From G963675935 sp963719005 (lineage in GTDB: Bacteria; Planctomycetota; Planctomycetia; Pirellulales; Thermoguttaceae), in contig CAVRAR010000002.1 in NCBI GenBank assembly GCA_963719005.1, positions 416,278-480,277 of the forward strand: DNA of 64,000 bases, given 5' to 3'. Shown here in pieces: positions 1 to 9,397 of this stretch. Positions within the stretch are counted from its first letter, which is position 1. The number at the start of each line of letters is the position of its first letter. Position numbers and translations under genes: made by a program. The notes under the pieces were generated by a model. It did no database searches. It saw nothing but the letters and a program-made list of their open reading frames with translations, and was not told the DNA's origin.

Positions 1-1
1 C

Positions 2-127
2 GAGCGTGCCCGCGAGCAGGGCTACTTCCCCGTGGTCAACTTCGCCCGGCTTGCGGCCGGCGGCGAGACGCCGGCGGAAACGCCGCGCGACATCCAACCC
101 GCAACTCCGCCGACAAATCGGCGGTGA
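2..127 (+). CDS. C-terminal end of an unidentified protein (partial)
   Basis: An open frame runs in from the window edge and ends at a TGA at 125-127. Only about 41 residues are visible, beginning ERAREQGYFPVVN and finishing in a Pro/Thr/Arg-rich tail. It has no hydrophobic segment and no recognisable motif. The codon use is GC-rich like the neighbouring genes, so a real C-terminus is likely, but the family cannot be named from this fragment. Confidence 0.4.
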   Translation, partial: ERAREQGYFPVVNFARLAAGGETPAETPRDIQPATPPTNRR

Positions 128-237
128 GCCGAGAGCCCCCGTTGTTGCACACAAGTTGACCGGCACGCGACCTTGTCCATACCGTGCCTTGTCACCAGCC
201 CAGGTGTCTGCGCCTGTGGGAAAAAAGGCTCGTCCGT

Positions 238-744
238 CTATGCGCCAACGTGTCCGGCATGGTTTTCCATCGGGATGACGGTCACGTGGCCGTTGTTCTC
301 GACGATGGCGAAGCGCACGTCGGCCTCGCGGGCGCATCCTTCGGCCCGCAGTGCGGCCTTCAACTCGTGGATCGTCATCTTGACCCGACTGAGAGCGTCG
401 TAGTGGATTTGGCCGTCGTGGATCAGCACCAACGGCCGGCCTTCGATGAGTTGTTCGAGCCGTCGGCTGCGGTAGGTGGCCCAGCCGACGATCCAATTCA
501 GCCCGACGAGCGTTGTGGCCGAGATCAGTCCGCCGGTGAGGCTATTGTCGCCGCCGTTCATCGAGTTTTGCACGGCGTTGCTGAGGACCAGCAGCAGCAC
601 CAGATCGAACGGAGCCAATTGGCCGACTTGCCGCTTGCCGGTCAGCCGCAGAATGACGATCAGGAAGACGTAGACGACGACGGCCCGCACGATGAAATGC
701 CACCACGGAAAGAGGTCAACCGTCCACATTGACGTCAACATCAT
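238..744 (-). CDS. DUF421 (YetF/YcaP-like) membrane protein
   Basis: A 168-residue protein with the layout of DUF421 proteins. The N-terminal half has about three membrane segments (WWHFIVRAVVVYVFLIVIL; FDLVLLLVLSNAV; an amphipathic third). It contains the family signature LTGKRQVGQLAPFDLVL and the following SNAVQNSMNG. A short soluble domain follows, with GRPLVLIHDGQ and LKAALRAEG. The molecular role of the family is poorly known; a membrane-stress or spore-envelope role is reported for relatives. AGGAGG lies directly upstream, so the second Met (741) or the Met at 729 may be the true start. The gene stands alone on the minus strand. Confidence 0.85.
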   Translation of the reverse strand: MMLTSMWTVDLFPWWHFIVRAVVVYVFLIVILRLTGKRQVGQLAPFDLVLLLVLSNAVQNSMNGGDNSLTGGLISATTLVGLNWIVGWATYRSRRLEQLIEGRPLVLIHDGQIHYDALSRVKMTIHELKAALRAEGCAREADVRFAIVENNGHVTVIPMENHAGHVGA

Positions 745-784
745 CTCCTCCTTACAAATTATGTATGAAGTCAGGACGCCGCAA

Positions 785-1399
785 TCAGAACGCCCACTGC
801 CGCCCGCTGGCTGGATGCGTCACCTGAATCTGCGGTCTCGTTTCGGCGGGGAGGAGTCGAAATGTCAGGCCGACCGTTCGGGTTTCGAGAACGTCGGGGG
901 CAGCCAAGGTGGATTGGCCGACTTTGGTCAATTGGCCGTTTTCGTGGCGATATAGTTCTAATGACCACGGATCGCGATCGACGATCAGCAATTCGACGAC
1001 GCCGATGCTGCTGTAGAAGGGGATTTTATCGCGGGTGCGTTCGCCGGGGCTGATGATCTCGACCAGGAAATCGGCCGCCCCTTGCCAGTGGGTGCCGCGA
1101 TCGATCGCGCGGCCATTGCGTAGAAACACCGCGACATCCGGCTCGCGGAAGTTTTTGTCCCAGCCTTCATCCCGATCGCTTAAGTTCACGCCGGAGAATA
1201 CGTCTCCCAGTTCCTTGGCCTCCACCGCCTCGCTCAGGATCACGCACAACTTATTCACGAGTCGTTGGTGTTCGTTATTTGGCAACGGTGTCACGATATA
1301 GACTCCTTCCCAGACTTCGTCATATTGACTGCCGTCGAAACCCCTTCGTTCGGCGAGGATTTGTTCTTCCACGTATGGATCAAGCACCATGATGGCCAT
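785..1399 (-). CDS. Uma2 family (DUF820) endonuclease-like protein
   Basis: About 204 residues of the Uma2/DUF820 family, a PD-(D/E)XK restriction-like fold that is abundant in cyanobacteria and planctomycetes. Visible core: REPDVAVFL, then FLVEIISPGERTRDK with the E-x-x-S/P-x(n)-K active-site pattern, then FYSSIGVVELLIVDRDPWSLELY. The start at 1399 has AAGGAG six bases upstream. The frame stays open further upstream, but that extension is low-complexity (GKGNGKGKKG) and has no ribosome site. Substrate and physiological role are unknown; many Uma2 genes lie near mobile DNA. Confidence 0.85.
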   Translation of the reverse strand: MAIMVLDPYVEEQILAERRGFDGSQYDEVWEGVYIVTPLPNNEHQRLVNKLCVILSEAVEAKELGDVFSGVNLSDRDEGWDKNFREPDVAVFLRNGRAIDRGTHWQGAADFLVEIISPGERTRDKIPFYSSIGVVELLIVDRDPWSLELYRHENGQLTKVGQSTLAAPDVLETRTVGLTFRLLPAETRPQIQVTHPASGRQWAF

Positions 1400-1599
1400 C
1401 ACAAGCTCCTTCGCTTCCCCTTTTTTCCCTTTTCCGTTCCCCTTCCCATTATCACCTACGGTTGGGGGCCCGGCAACCCAGGGCGCCCGCCTTTTCAGCA
1501 CCCCCCTCGACGGATATGATAGTGCATTCACGCTCGCGACTGTGGTCGCGGGGCGTTGTGACGGCGTTCTTCCTGACTGTCAATGAACGAACCTGAATC

Positions 1600-4220
1600 A
1601 TGAAAACCGACGAACTACGCGAAAAATACCTGGCCTTCTTCGAGTCGAAGGGCTGCACGCGGCGGCCGAGCGACGTGCTCGTGCCGCGCTGGGATCCCTC
1701 GGTGCTGTTCACGCCTGCCGGCATGAACCAGTTCAAGGACCATTTTCTCGGCCGCACTCAGCTCGATTTCACCCGGGCGACGACCTGCCAGAAATGCCTG
1801 CGCACCGGCGACATCGACAACGTCGGCCGAACCGCCTACCACCACACCTTTTTCGAGATGCTGGGCAATTTCAGCTTCGGCGACTATTTCAAGCGCGACG
1901 CGATCCGCTGGGCGTGGGAGTTTTTGACCCATAAGAAGTGGCTCCATTTGCCGCCGGAAAAGCTCTCGGCCACGATCTATCTCGACGACGACGAAGCGGC
2001 CGACATCTGGCTCGACGAGGTGAAGCTGCCGCCCGAGCGGCTGCAACGCCTGGGCGAGGACGAGAACTTCTGGCCGGCGAACGCCCCCAGCCAGGGCCCC
2101 GACGGCGTTTGCGGCCCGTGCAGCGAAATCTACTTCCAAACCCCCTTCGGCCAGGTCGAAATCTGGAACCTCGTCTTCACCCAGTTCAACCGCGTCGGCG
2201 ATCCGCCGAACAACCTGCGGCCGTTGCCCAGCAAAAACATCGACACCGGCATGGGCCTGGAGCGAACCGCCGCCGTGTTGCAGGGCGTCGAGACGAACTT
2301 CCACATCGACATCCTCCGTCCGCTGGTCGAAGCGGCGGGCGAGATCTGCGGCGTGCGTTACGACCCGGCCGACGAAAACGGCCGCCGCCTGCGCCGCATC
2401 GCCGACCACCTCCGCGCCTGCGCGTTCGCCGTTCACGAAAACGTCTATCCCGGCAACAAGAAGCAGGGCTACGTCATCCGCCGGCTGCTGCGCCGCGCGG
2501 TGCTCGACGGCCATCAACTGGGCGTCCGCGAGCCCTTCCTGCACAAGCTGGTGGGCAAGGTCGCCGAGTTGATGAAGAATCCCTATCCCGAGCTTGGCGA
2601 AACCGTGCCGGCGGTGGCCGGCGTGATCGAAAAGGAGGAGGCCAACTTCCTGGCCACGCTCGACAGCGGGCTGGACCGCATCGAACGCATCTTCACCGAG
2701 ATGAAATCGCAGCATCGCGGCATCGTCTCCGCTGCCGAGGCGGCCGACATGTTCCAGACCCACGGCTTCCCGCCGGAACTGTTCGAAACCCTCGCCGCCG
2801 AACGCAACCTGGCCTTCGATTGGAAGGGCTTCCGCGAGGAGATGGAGAAACACGGCATCGAGTCGGGCGGCGGCCAGAAGGTCGAGCTCTTCCGCCACGA
2901 CCCGCTGGAAGGCCTCAAAAAGGCCCTGCACGGCAGCCGTTTCCTCGGATACGAAGCCCTGGAAGTGACCGACGCCAAGGTGGTGGGCATCATCGCCAAC
3001 GATCAGCTCTGCGATCGGATCGACGAAGTGGACCACGAGCAGCCGATCGTCGTCGTGCTCGACAAAACGCCTTTCTACGGCGAAATGGGCGGCCAGGTCG
3101 GCGACCACGGCGAGATCGTCGGCCCCGGTTTCCACTTCGAGGTGATCGACTCGCAGATCGACGGCGGCTTCACCCTGCATCGCGGGCATCTGCGCGAAGG
3201 ATGCATCGAACTCGGCGCCACGGCCACCGCCCGGGTCGATCTCGAACGCCGCCAGGGCATCAGCCGGGCGCACACGGCCACGCATCTGCTGCATCACGCC
3301 CTGCAAAAACACCTGGGTTCGCACGCCTTGCAGCAGGGCTCGAAGGTCGATTACGATTGGCTGCGGTTCGACTTCGCCAATCCGTCGGCCGTCAGCGAAG
3401 AGCAATTGATCCAGATCGAAAACGAGGTGAACGGGAAGATTCTGGCCGGCGAGCCGGTCGGCCACGTCGAAATGCCGTTGAGCCGAAGCCCGCAACACCG
3501 GGGCGACGATGCTCTTCGGCGAGAAATACTGCGACGTGGTCCGCGTCGTCTCGGTCGGCGACTTCAGCAAGGAGCTTTGCGGCGGCACGCATCTGAACAA
3601 CAGCGCCCTGGTCGGCATTTTCAAGATCATCGGCGAAGAGAGCGTGGCGGCGGGCACGCGGCGGATTACCGCGATCACCGGCCGCGGCGCGATGGAGAGC
3701 ATTCGCAAAGTTCAGACGATCGTTCGCCAGGCGGCGGGCTTGCTGAAAGTGCCGCCCGATGAATTGCCCGAGCGGATCGAAACACTGGCCAAGGAGATGC
3801 GGCAATTGCGGAAGCAGGCGGCGGCAGGGCCCAGAAGGCGGGCTGTCCGTCGATCAGTTGATCGCCGGGGCGGCCGACGTGGGCGGCGTGAAGGTGGTGA
3901 TCGCCGAAGTGCCCGGCGGCCCGAACGAGTTGCGGCAGATGATCGACCAGCTTCGCCGCAAGGCCGCGCCGGTGGCCGTGCTGCTGGCCAATCGGCAGGA
4001 AGAGGAGAAGAAGGTGACGCTGATCGCCGGTTTGAGCCGCGATCTGGTCGAGCGCGGTCTCGACGCGGTGGCGTGGGTCAAAGCGGCCTCCGCGGTGGTG
4101 GAAGGCGGCGGCGGCGGCCGGCCCGACATGGCCCAAGCCGGCGGCAAGCTGCCCGAGCAACTCCCCGCCGCGTTGGAAGCTGCCCGAGTAGAGATTGAGA
4201 AGATGCTGGGAGTTTCGTAG
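1600..4220 (+). CDS. alaS: Alanyl-tRNA synthetase, two apparent frameshifts
   Basis: Charges tRNA-Ala with alanine. The first frame (1600 to about 3483) holds the class II core, starting KTDELREKYLAFFESKGC, and the editing domain with the zinc-binding HTATHLLHH. The second (about 3485-3830) continues with EARNTGATMLFGEKY and the CGGTH editing-site motif. The third (about 3830-4220) carries the DHHA1/C-Ala tail GLSVDQLIAGA to the stop. Joined, the protein is about 872 residues, the normal size. The first break looks like one extra C at 3483/3484; the second lies between 3815 and 3835. The enzyme is essential and both halves are perfectly conserved, so indel errors in the sequence are more likely than a dead gene. 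The frame antisense to it is a shadow. Confidence 0.95.
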
Positions 4221-4428
4221 CAGAAATACGATGTCGCCGGCCGGCCAAGTCGCCAGCCCCGCCCATTTTAACGCGCGAAGATCCCGGGTTGCGTCAAATT
4301 GCGTATGCGGGGCCCGTAGCATGGAATAAGGCCGATGCCGACGGTATCATACTCATCAGGAATGTTCGCAGGATGGTCCTGCTTTAATGGGATTCTATTG
4401 TCTCTATATCGAGGATGGAGGTGTGTCA

Positions 4429-4881
4429 ATGAGGAAGTTGGGACTAATGATGCTCGTGCTGTGTGTCGGCTTGTTCGTGACCGGATGTACGCCGCCGCCA
4501 AACAAGCCGCTCACGAAGCCTCCGGCGAAAAAGGCCGCCGCAGAAAAGAAGGCTGCCGATGATAAGGCCGCCGCGGATAAGAAGGCCGCTGACGACAAGA
4601 CTGCCGCGGATAAGAAGGCTGCCGATGATAAGGCCGCTGACGACAAGGCCGCCGCAGACAAGAAGGCTGCCGATGACAAGGCTGCCGCAGACAAGGCTGC
4701 CGCAGACAAGAAGGCTGCCGATGACAAGGCTGCCGCAGACAAGGCCGCCGCAGATAAGAAGGCTGCCGATGACCAGGCCGCCGCCGATAAGGCTGCCGCG
4801 GATAAGAAGGCCGCCGATGACAAGGCTGCCGCAGACAAGAAGGCCGCCGACGAGAAGAAGAAGCCGGACGAGAAAAAGTAG
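4429..4881 (+). CDS. Lipoprotein with Lys/Ala/Asp repeat tail
   Basis: A 150-residue protein. The start at 4429 follows a GGAGG site. A lipoprotein signal (MRKLGLMMLVLCVGLFVTGC) ends in a lipobox Cys at residue 20. After a short Pro/Lys linker (TPPPNKPLTKPP) the rest is a perfect-to-near-perfect repeat built from KKAADDKAAAD units. Such a sequence should be a long, highly charged single helix or coiled coil extending from the membrane, or a flexible polyelectrolyte. It resembles histone H1-like or Lpp-like repeats only in composition. No enzymatic domain is present. The repetitive DNA is prone to slippage, so length may vary between strains. Confidence 0.75.
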   Translation: MRKLGLMMLVLCVGLFVTGCTPPPNKPLTKPPAKKAAAEKKAADDKAAADKKAADDKTAADKKAADDKAADDKAAADKKAADDKAAADKAAADKKAADDKAAADKAAADKKAADDQAAADKAAADKKAADDKAAADKKAADEKKKPDEKK

Positions 4882-4916
4882 CCGTCGGCAAGTCGATCAA
4901 CCCATCGTTCAATTTA

Positions 4917-4971
4917 CCGCGACAGCGCAGTGCCGCTCATTCCAAGTGGAGCGGCAGTTGTGCTGTCGCGG
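4917..4971. terminator. Long inverted repeat between converging genes
   Basis: A near-perfect stem of about 22 bp (4917-4938 with 4949-4971; arms begin CCGCGACAGC and end GCTGTCGCGG) around a 10-nt loop. It sits between the lipoprotein gene and the oppositely oriented PEP-CTERM gene. No U-run follows on either side, so it is either a bidirectional terminator of the hairpin-only kind or a member of the palindromic repeat families seen elsewhere in the window. Confidence 0.6.
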
Positions 4972-5011
4972 TTCTCGTATGAACGAATGCCGGCTGATTC
5001 GGCTCGCCGCT

Positions 5012-6076
5012 CTACGAAGCCGCTGTTCGCCGCCATGCGTAAGCCAGCAGACTGCCGACGCCGGCCAACAGCAACGCGATGCTGCCGGGCTCGGGAACGC
5101 TTACCACTCGGAAACCTGTGAGACTGTCTTCCATCATCGGAACGCCGCCGAAGCCGGAGGACAGCGAGTCCATGTCGCTACTATAGTGCTCCCAATCGCC
5201 GCCACGCGCGCCGAACGTCGAACCGTCAAGGCTCGTTTCATTCCACTGATTGACGTTGCCCCCTTGGTCATAGGTTCCGTACGGCCCGGGCGATTGCGTA
5301 AAGAACCCGACGGGCGTCAGGTGGTTCGTCGGATCGGTGCAGCAGTCATTGCAGGTGAAATAGTTGCCGCTATTCGCGCAGGTCGCGCAGTTGTTCGGGC
5401 AGTCATTGCTCTGCGTGGTGTACAACCAATAGCCCGAGTCGGTTGCGCCGGCGTTGTAATACGCCGCCTTGTACCATTCGTCCAGCGTTGGCAGGACATA
5501 CGTGGCTCCGGCGTTGCGGCTGACCGAGATCAGGCTGTTATTGTCGTTCGCGCCGTTGAGCGTATAGGCGCCGGTCTCCGTCGAGCTGGCCACCTCGCCT
5601 GGAGTTCCCACCGCGAACGAGGGCTGGCCATTTTGCAGCCAGTTACAGAATCGGGCGGCGCTGCCCCAGCTAACGGCATAGATGGGACAATTCACCGCCG
5701 CGGCGTAACTGCCGCCGACCGCGTAGCTGTAGTTGCCGGGAGTGCCGCTCTGCGTGATGTTGATATGTGGCCCGTACAATCCGTTCGTGCTGCCCATAAA
5801 ACTGTTGTACAGTCCGTAGGTATCGTCTTTCGCCACGGCGTTGAGGAACTCGCAATACTGGCCAACCGTCACGTCGTACGTCCCCATCTGATAAGCGTAG
5901 CCGACCGAGCCGTGGCCGGTCGCCGGATCCGCGGGGTTGCCCGCGTTGCCGACGGGCACGAAGGAGAGACTCGTCTGCCCGTCCGCCATGTTGAACACGT
6001 CGGCCTGAGCCACTGCCGCGGGCAAAGCGACAACGATCATAGCTCCAAGACAAACCACTTTATTGCACGTTCTCAT
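5012..6076 (-). CDS. FGE/SUMF1-domain protein with PEP-CTERM anchor
   Basis: About 354 residues. The start MRTCNKVVCLGAM at 6076 gives a clean signal peptide ending AVAQA; the upstream extension lacks a ribosome site. The body is a formylglycine-generating-enzyme-like (SUMF1) fold: PVGNAGNPADP, YQMGTYDVTVGQYCEFLNAV, PIYAVSWGSAARFCNWL, LPTLDEWYKAAYY, and the C-terminal GGNVNQWNE and GFRVV. An unusual Cys-rich insert (NDCPNNCATCANSG, CNDCC) lies near residues 265-290. The C-terminus is a PEP-CTERM sorting signal: VPEPGSIALLLAGVGSLLAY then Arg. Planctomycete paralogues of this type are usually non-catalytic surface or matrix proteins; sulfatase activation by this one is not supported. Confidence 0.88.
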   Translation of the reverse strand: MRTCNKVVCLGAMIVVALPAAVAQADVFNMADGQTSLSFVPVGNAGNPADPATGHGSVGYAYQMGTYDVTVGQYCEFLNAVAKDDTYGLYNSFMGSTNGLYGPHINITQSGTPGNYSYAVGGSYAAAVNCPIYAVSWGSAARFCNWLQNGQPSFAVGTPGEVASSTETGAYTLNGANDNNSLISVSRNAGATYVLPTLDEWYKAAYYNAGATDSGYWLYTTQSNDCPNNCATCANSGNYFTCNDCCTDPTNHLTPVGFFTQSPGPYGTYDQGGNVNQWNETSLDGSTFGARGGDWEHYSSDMDSLSSGFGGVPMMEDSLTGFRVVSVPEPGSIALLLAGVGSLLAYAWRRTAAS

Positions 6077-6438
6077 GTTGCCAGACCTTCCATCGATGCT
6101 GCGTGCGGTGAGAAATACAGATAACGGCCATCCTACCATCCCTCCTAGCCGTTACAATGCCCTTAACGGGCCAGAGGCAACAGTGCGTTGTGCGGATGCC
6201 ATGCGATCCAGGGCAACTCCCGCTGACTGCGTGGATCCCCCCAAATCGCCGTTCGGCCGCGCGAACTTCGCCTCGGCTTGGCGAATTTGGATCATATCGT
6301 TGGCTTCACCGAAATGATCCTGCATCCGTCAGCCGCGACCATTTCGGTGACGTCAACGAAATGGTTGCCCAATTGGAGCGGGCGTTTTGCTGTCGTGGCC
6401 TCTTTGTGGTGCAGGCGGGACGCCTGCACCACAACACA
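6077..6438. other. Intergenic stretch with one strong palindrome
   Basis: No gene is seen here. It should hold the promoter of the PEP-CTERM gene and the 3' end region of panB. The only clear structure is the hairpin at 6404-6434, listed separately, plus a short repeated ATTTCGGTGA/TTCACCGAAAT pair around 6310-6350. Confidence 0.4.
6404..6434. repeat. Perfect 14-bp palindrome, possible panB terminator
   Basis: Arms TTGTGGTGCAGGCG (6404-6417) and its exact reverse complement (6421-6434) surround a GGA loop, just past the stop of panB. The core, GCAGGCGGGACGCCTGC, looks like a dispersed planctomycete palindrome rather than a classical terminator, as no U-tract follows. Confidence 0.6.
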
Positions 6439-7236
6439 TCACTGAAATGCATGTTCCTCGCCGGGGAACTTCCCTTCGCGGACTTCGTCGCGATACCGGC
6501 CGACGGCGTCGATTGTCGCCTTCTTCAGGTCGGCGTACATTTTCACGTGACGCGGCACGTGGCCCGGGTTCAGGCCCAGCAGATCGTGCAGCACGAGCAC
6601 CTGGCCGTCGCAGCCGGCGCCGGCGCCGATGCCGATGGTGGGAATCCGCACCGATGCGGTGATCCGCGCGGCCGTTGCGGCGGGAATGCACTCCAAGACG
6701 ATGGCGAACGCCCCGGAAATCTCCGCCGCCTGGGCGTCGGCCAGCAGTTGCCGCTCGTCACGCTGGACGCGGTAGCCGCCGAGCTGGTGGATGCTCTGTG
6801 GACGCAACCCGCAATGAGCCATTACCGGAATGCCCGCCGAAACCAACGCCGAAATCACCTCGGCCTGCTCGACGCCCCCTTCGAGCTTCACGGCCTGGCA
6901 GCGCGTCTCCTTCAGGATGCGGCCGGCGTTCTCGATGGCCTTGTGCGGCCCCAGATGGAAGCTTGGAAACGGCATATCGACGACCACCAGGGCGTGCCGC
7001 ACGGCCCGGCCCACCATCTCGGCGTGATAGATCATCTCCTCAAGAGTCACCGGCAGCGTCGTCGTGTGTCCCTGGACGACCATCGAAAGGCTGTCGCCGA
7101 CGAGAATCCCCTCGACGCCGGCGGCATCGACCAAGCCGGCCAGGGCGTAATCGTAGGCGGTCAGCATCGTGATCTTGTGGCCCGCCGTCTTCATGGCGGC
7201 GAATTGGGGAACCGTAATCTGTTGGGGGTCGGTCAT
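6439..7236 (-). CDS. panB: 3-methyl-2-oxobutanoate hydroxymethyltransferase
   Basis: Transfers a hydroxymethyl group from 5,10-methylene-THF to alpha-ketoisovalerate, giving ketopantoate, the first committed step of pantothenate and CoA synthesis. It is 265 residues, the usual size. Family blocks are all present: KITMLTAYDYALAGLVD, GILVGDSLSMVVQGH with the metal-binding Asp, VVVDMPFPSF, AVKLEGG, IPVMAHCGLRPQS, and the active-site IVLECIPAATAARIT followed by IPTIGIGAG and LVLHDLLGL. It is a single gene on the minus strand, diverging from the MBL exonuclease. Confidence 0.97.
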   Translation of the reverse strand: MTDPQQITVPQFAAMKTAGHKITMLTAYDYALAGLVDAAGVEGILVGDSLSMVVQGHTTTLPVTLEEMIYHAEMVGRAVRHALVVVDMPFPSFHLGPHKAIENAGRILKETRCQAVKLEGGVEQAEVISALVSAGIPVMAHCGLRPQSIHQLGGYRVQRDERQLLADAQAAEISGAFAIVLECIPAATAARITASVRIPTIGIGAGAGCDGQVLVLHDLLGLNPGHVPRHVKMYADLKKATIDAVGRYRDEVREGKFPGEEHAFQ

Positions 7237-7353
7237 GGCCGTGAAAAAGAGTTGGATTTCGAGGTTTGGACTTGTCCCGCCATTGTACCCCTTCTTGCCG
7301 GTTCAGACTACATGGCTCTGTGATACAATGAAGGGAGTCACCTTCCTTCCCGC

Positions 7354-8396
7354 TTGAGTCGCCCTGTCGTGTTCCACTGGGATAACGGACTGAAACTGAC
7401 CAAGGCCGACCTGGCGATCGACTTCCGCCGACGCCAGCCGAGGGCGTTCATCTCGCACGCCCATAGCGATCACATCGCTCGGCACGAGTACGCCTTGTGC
7501 ACCGCCGAGACGGCGGCCCTCTACCAGCACCGGCTCGGTCGGCGGCCGACGCTGCCGCTGACCTACCGAGAGCCGATCGACTGGGGCGGGCTGCGGCTAA
7601 CGGCCTTTCCGGCAGGGCATTGCCTCGGCTCCGCCATGCTGCTGGCCGAGGACGGCGACCGCTCGCTCTTGTACACCGGCGACTTCAAGCTCGGCGAGTC
7701 GGCTACCGCCGAACGGGCGGAGCTGCCGCGGGCCGACGTGCTGGTGATCGAGTGCACCTTCGGCCATCCCGACTATCGCCTGCCGCCGCGGGCGGAGGTG
7801 GTCGATCGACTGCTGACGCTCGTCCGTCAAGCCCTGGCCGACGAGGTCGTGCCGGTGATTCAGGCCTACATGCTCGGCAAGGGGCAGGAGGTCACGCGGA
7901 TTCTCACCGACGCCGGCATCCCCGTGCTGCAACACCGCGACATTTTTGCCGTCAGCCAAGTGTACGAATCGTGCGGCATGAGCTTGGGCCGGTACGAATG
8001 TCTCGACGGCCGGGCGGAACCGGGTTGGGCCGTCGTCGTTCCGCCGGGTCGCGGCACCTTGGAACTGCTCGGGGAAAAAGGGGACAGGTCCAATTTGTGC
8101 GAAGCACCCGCAGGGCCGTTCCGGCAAATTGGACCTGTCCCCTTTTCCCACGCCAGCTTCGGATCGCCGTGACCGGTTGGGCGATCGACCAGCGGGCGGA
8201 GTATCGGCTTGGGGTCGATCACGCCTTGCCCCTTTCCGACCATGCCGACTATGACGAGCTATTCGAGGCGGTGGCGCGTGTCGAGCCGCGGACAATCTAC
8301 TGCACGCACGGCCCGGAGGGCTTTGTCGATTGTCTCCGCGAGGCCGGCTACGACGCCTGCCTGCTCGGCCGGCCAACGCAGGGGCGGCTGTTCTGA
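7354..8396 (+). pseudogene. MBL-fold exonuclease, ligase-associated type, split by hairpin insertion
   Basis: A metallo-beta-lactamase/beta-CASP-type nuclease resembling DNA ligase-associated exonucleases. The N-terminal frame has ISHAHSDHIARHE (HxHxDH metal site), GHCLGSAMLL and YTGDFKLGESA. The C-terminal frame has VTGWAIDQRAEYR, LPLSDHADYDELFE and IYCTHGPEGF. Between them lies an 80-nt palindromic element (8071-8150). Removing exactly those 80 bases restores one 320-codon frame (GTLELL joined to RQLRIAV). The start is probably TTG at 7354, or GTG at 7369; no ATG fits. Unless the insert is bypassed, the product is cut before its second metal site. Confidence 0.85.
8071..8150. repeat. REP-like hairpin inserted in the MBL nuclease gene
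   Basis: An 80-nt element whose arms (8072-8096 and 8125-8149; outer part GGGAAAAAGGGGACAGG) pair almost perfectly around a 28-nt centre. It belongs to the same general class as the hairpin at 15913-15978 (GGGGACAGTCCCATTTTCG) and the REPs flanking the RAYT gene (26025-26783). Its exact removal repairs the host reading frame, which defines the insertion boundaries. Confidence 0.8.
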
Positions 8397-8479
8397 AATC
8401 GGTGGCCCGCGGGCGATCCTCTTTCGCTCCAAGTATCAGATTGACGCCGAGTCGCCGGCAATATAATGCGGCGCAGGGG

Positions 8480-9397
8480 CTATCGCATGATTACTTGCTG
8501 CTCGACCCAGCGGCGAGTCAGAACCGGAACCTGGATGCGTTCCCGATAGGGGACCGTCACGGTGTATCGTTCCGGTTGTTGTTCGGCTACCGACCGCATC
8601 ACGGTGACGTGCCGCGTGCGAATTCTCTCTTCCGGCACCTGGACTACGTACGATTCTTGGCGGAGCTTTGTCTCCGGCCGATACTCGTAGAACGCGACGG
8701 TATCGAGCCGCGAACTGGGCTTGAAGCGGGTCACGGGATACTGGACCTTGACCTGTTGCGAAACCGGCTTCCAGCAGGTGACGCAGACCCTGCACGGCGG
8801 GCAGGGGTCGCAGCTATCGCACACCTCGCCGGCCGCAGCAGGAGGGTCCGACGGCGATGCAGCGCCCGGCGGCGGCGGGGGCGCGTTGGAATCCGGGTTG
8901 TCGGGCGGGGCAGACGGCGCGACGGTCGGACGACAGCCGGCACACGCTACTCGCTCCTCTTGGACGGGAACCAGCCGCGTGATCGTCTGCGCCGCTTCAC
9001 GCACGTCAACTTCGGGCGTCATGGTCGTGATGCGCAACCGGATGTCGCCGTAAACGGGGTGATTGATCGTATCGGTCACCGTTCGTGTCCGCTTCTCCGG
9101 CACCAGCACGGTGTACTTTTCCCGGACGGTTTTGATGGTTGGCACGTCGCGGTAAACGGTCACCATTCTCTCGCGGGTTTCCGTCCGATAACGAGTGATC
9201 GATCGCGGCTCGTATACGGTGACCAGTTGCGGCACCAGTATTGAACACGTCGCCGGCGGGCATGGAGGCGCGCACGGGTCGCACGATTCGCAGCCGCCAC
9301 ACGTGCCGCCCTGTTGGCCCGGCAACCGGCTCGGCGAGGCGACAAGGATCAAAAGCAACCACGGCAATGCACAGAGTTTATTTTGCCCGTTGTTCAT
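8480..9397 (-). CDS. Secreted Cys-rich protein with repeated Val-Pro strands
   Basis: About 305 residues. The start at 9397 has a strong GGAGGTGA site and overlaps the stop of the upstream gene (ATGA), so the two are translationally coupled. The signal peptide is CALPWLLLILVASPSRLPGQQ. The mature protein has two halves joined by a Pro-rich linker. Each half has a Cys cluster (CGGCESCDPCAPPCPP; CDSCDPCPPCRVC) followed by short strands of the form YTVLVPEKRTRTV and YVVQVPEERIRTR. Such Val-Pro/Arg repeats occur in hypothetical secreted proteins of planctomycetes. The function is unknown; a cell-wall role is only a guess. Confidence 0.75.
   Translation of the reverse strand: MNNGQNKLCALPWLLLILVASPSRLPGQQGGTCGGCESCDPCAPPCPPATCSILVPQLVTVYEPRSITRYRTETRERMVTVYRDVPTIKTVREKYTVLVPEKRTRTVTDTINHPVYGDIRLRITTMTPEVDVREAAQTITRLVPVQEERVACAGCRPTVAPSAPPDNPDSNAPPPPPGAASPSDPPAAAGEVCDSCDPCPPCRVCVTCWKPVSQQVKVQYPVTRFKPSSRLDTVAFYEYRPETKLRQESYVVQVPEERIRTRHVTVMRSVAEQQPERYTVTVPYRERIQVPVLTRRWVEQQVIMR

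Noticed and set aside
1615..3708. A 697-aa open frame antisense to alaS
   Set aside because: Shadow of a GC-rich gene: its composition is what the reverse strand of alaS codons gives, and alaS motifs on the other strand are unmistakable.
4540..4870. Regular short direct repeats that could suggest a CRISPR array
   Set aside because: The repeats have no unique spacers and translate as the Lys/Ala/Asp tail of a lipoprotein.
4559..6124. A 521-aa plus-strand frame over the lipoprotein and PEP-CTERM genes
   Set aside because: Out of frame with both; Arg/Pro-rich shadow sequence without start signals.
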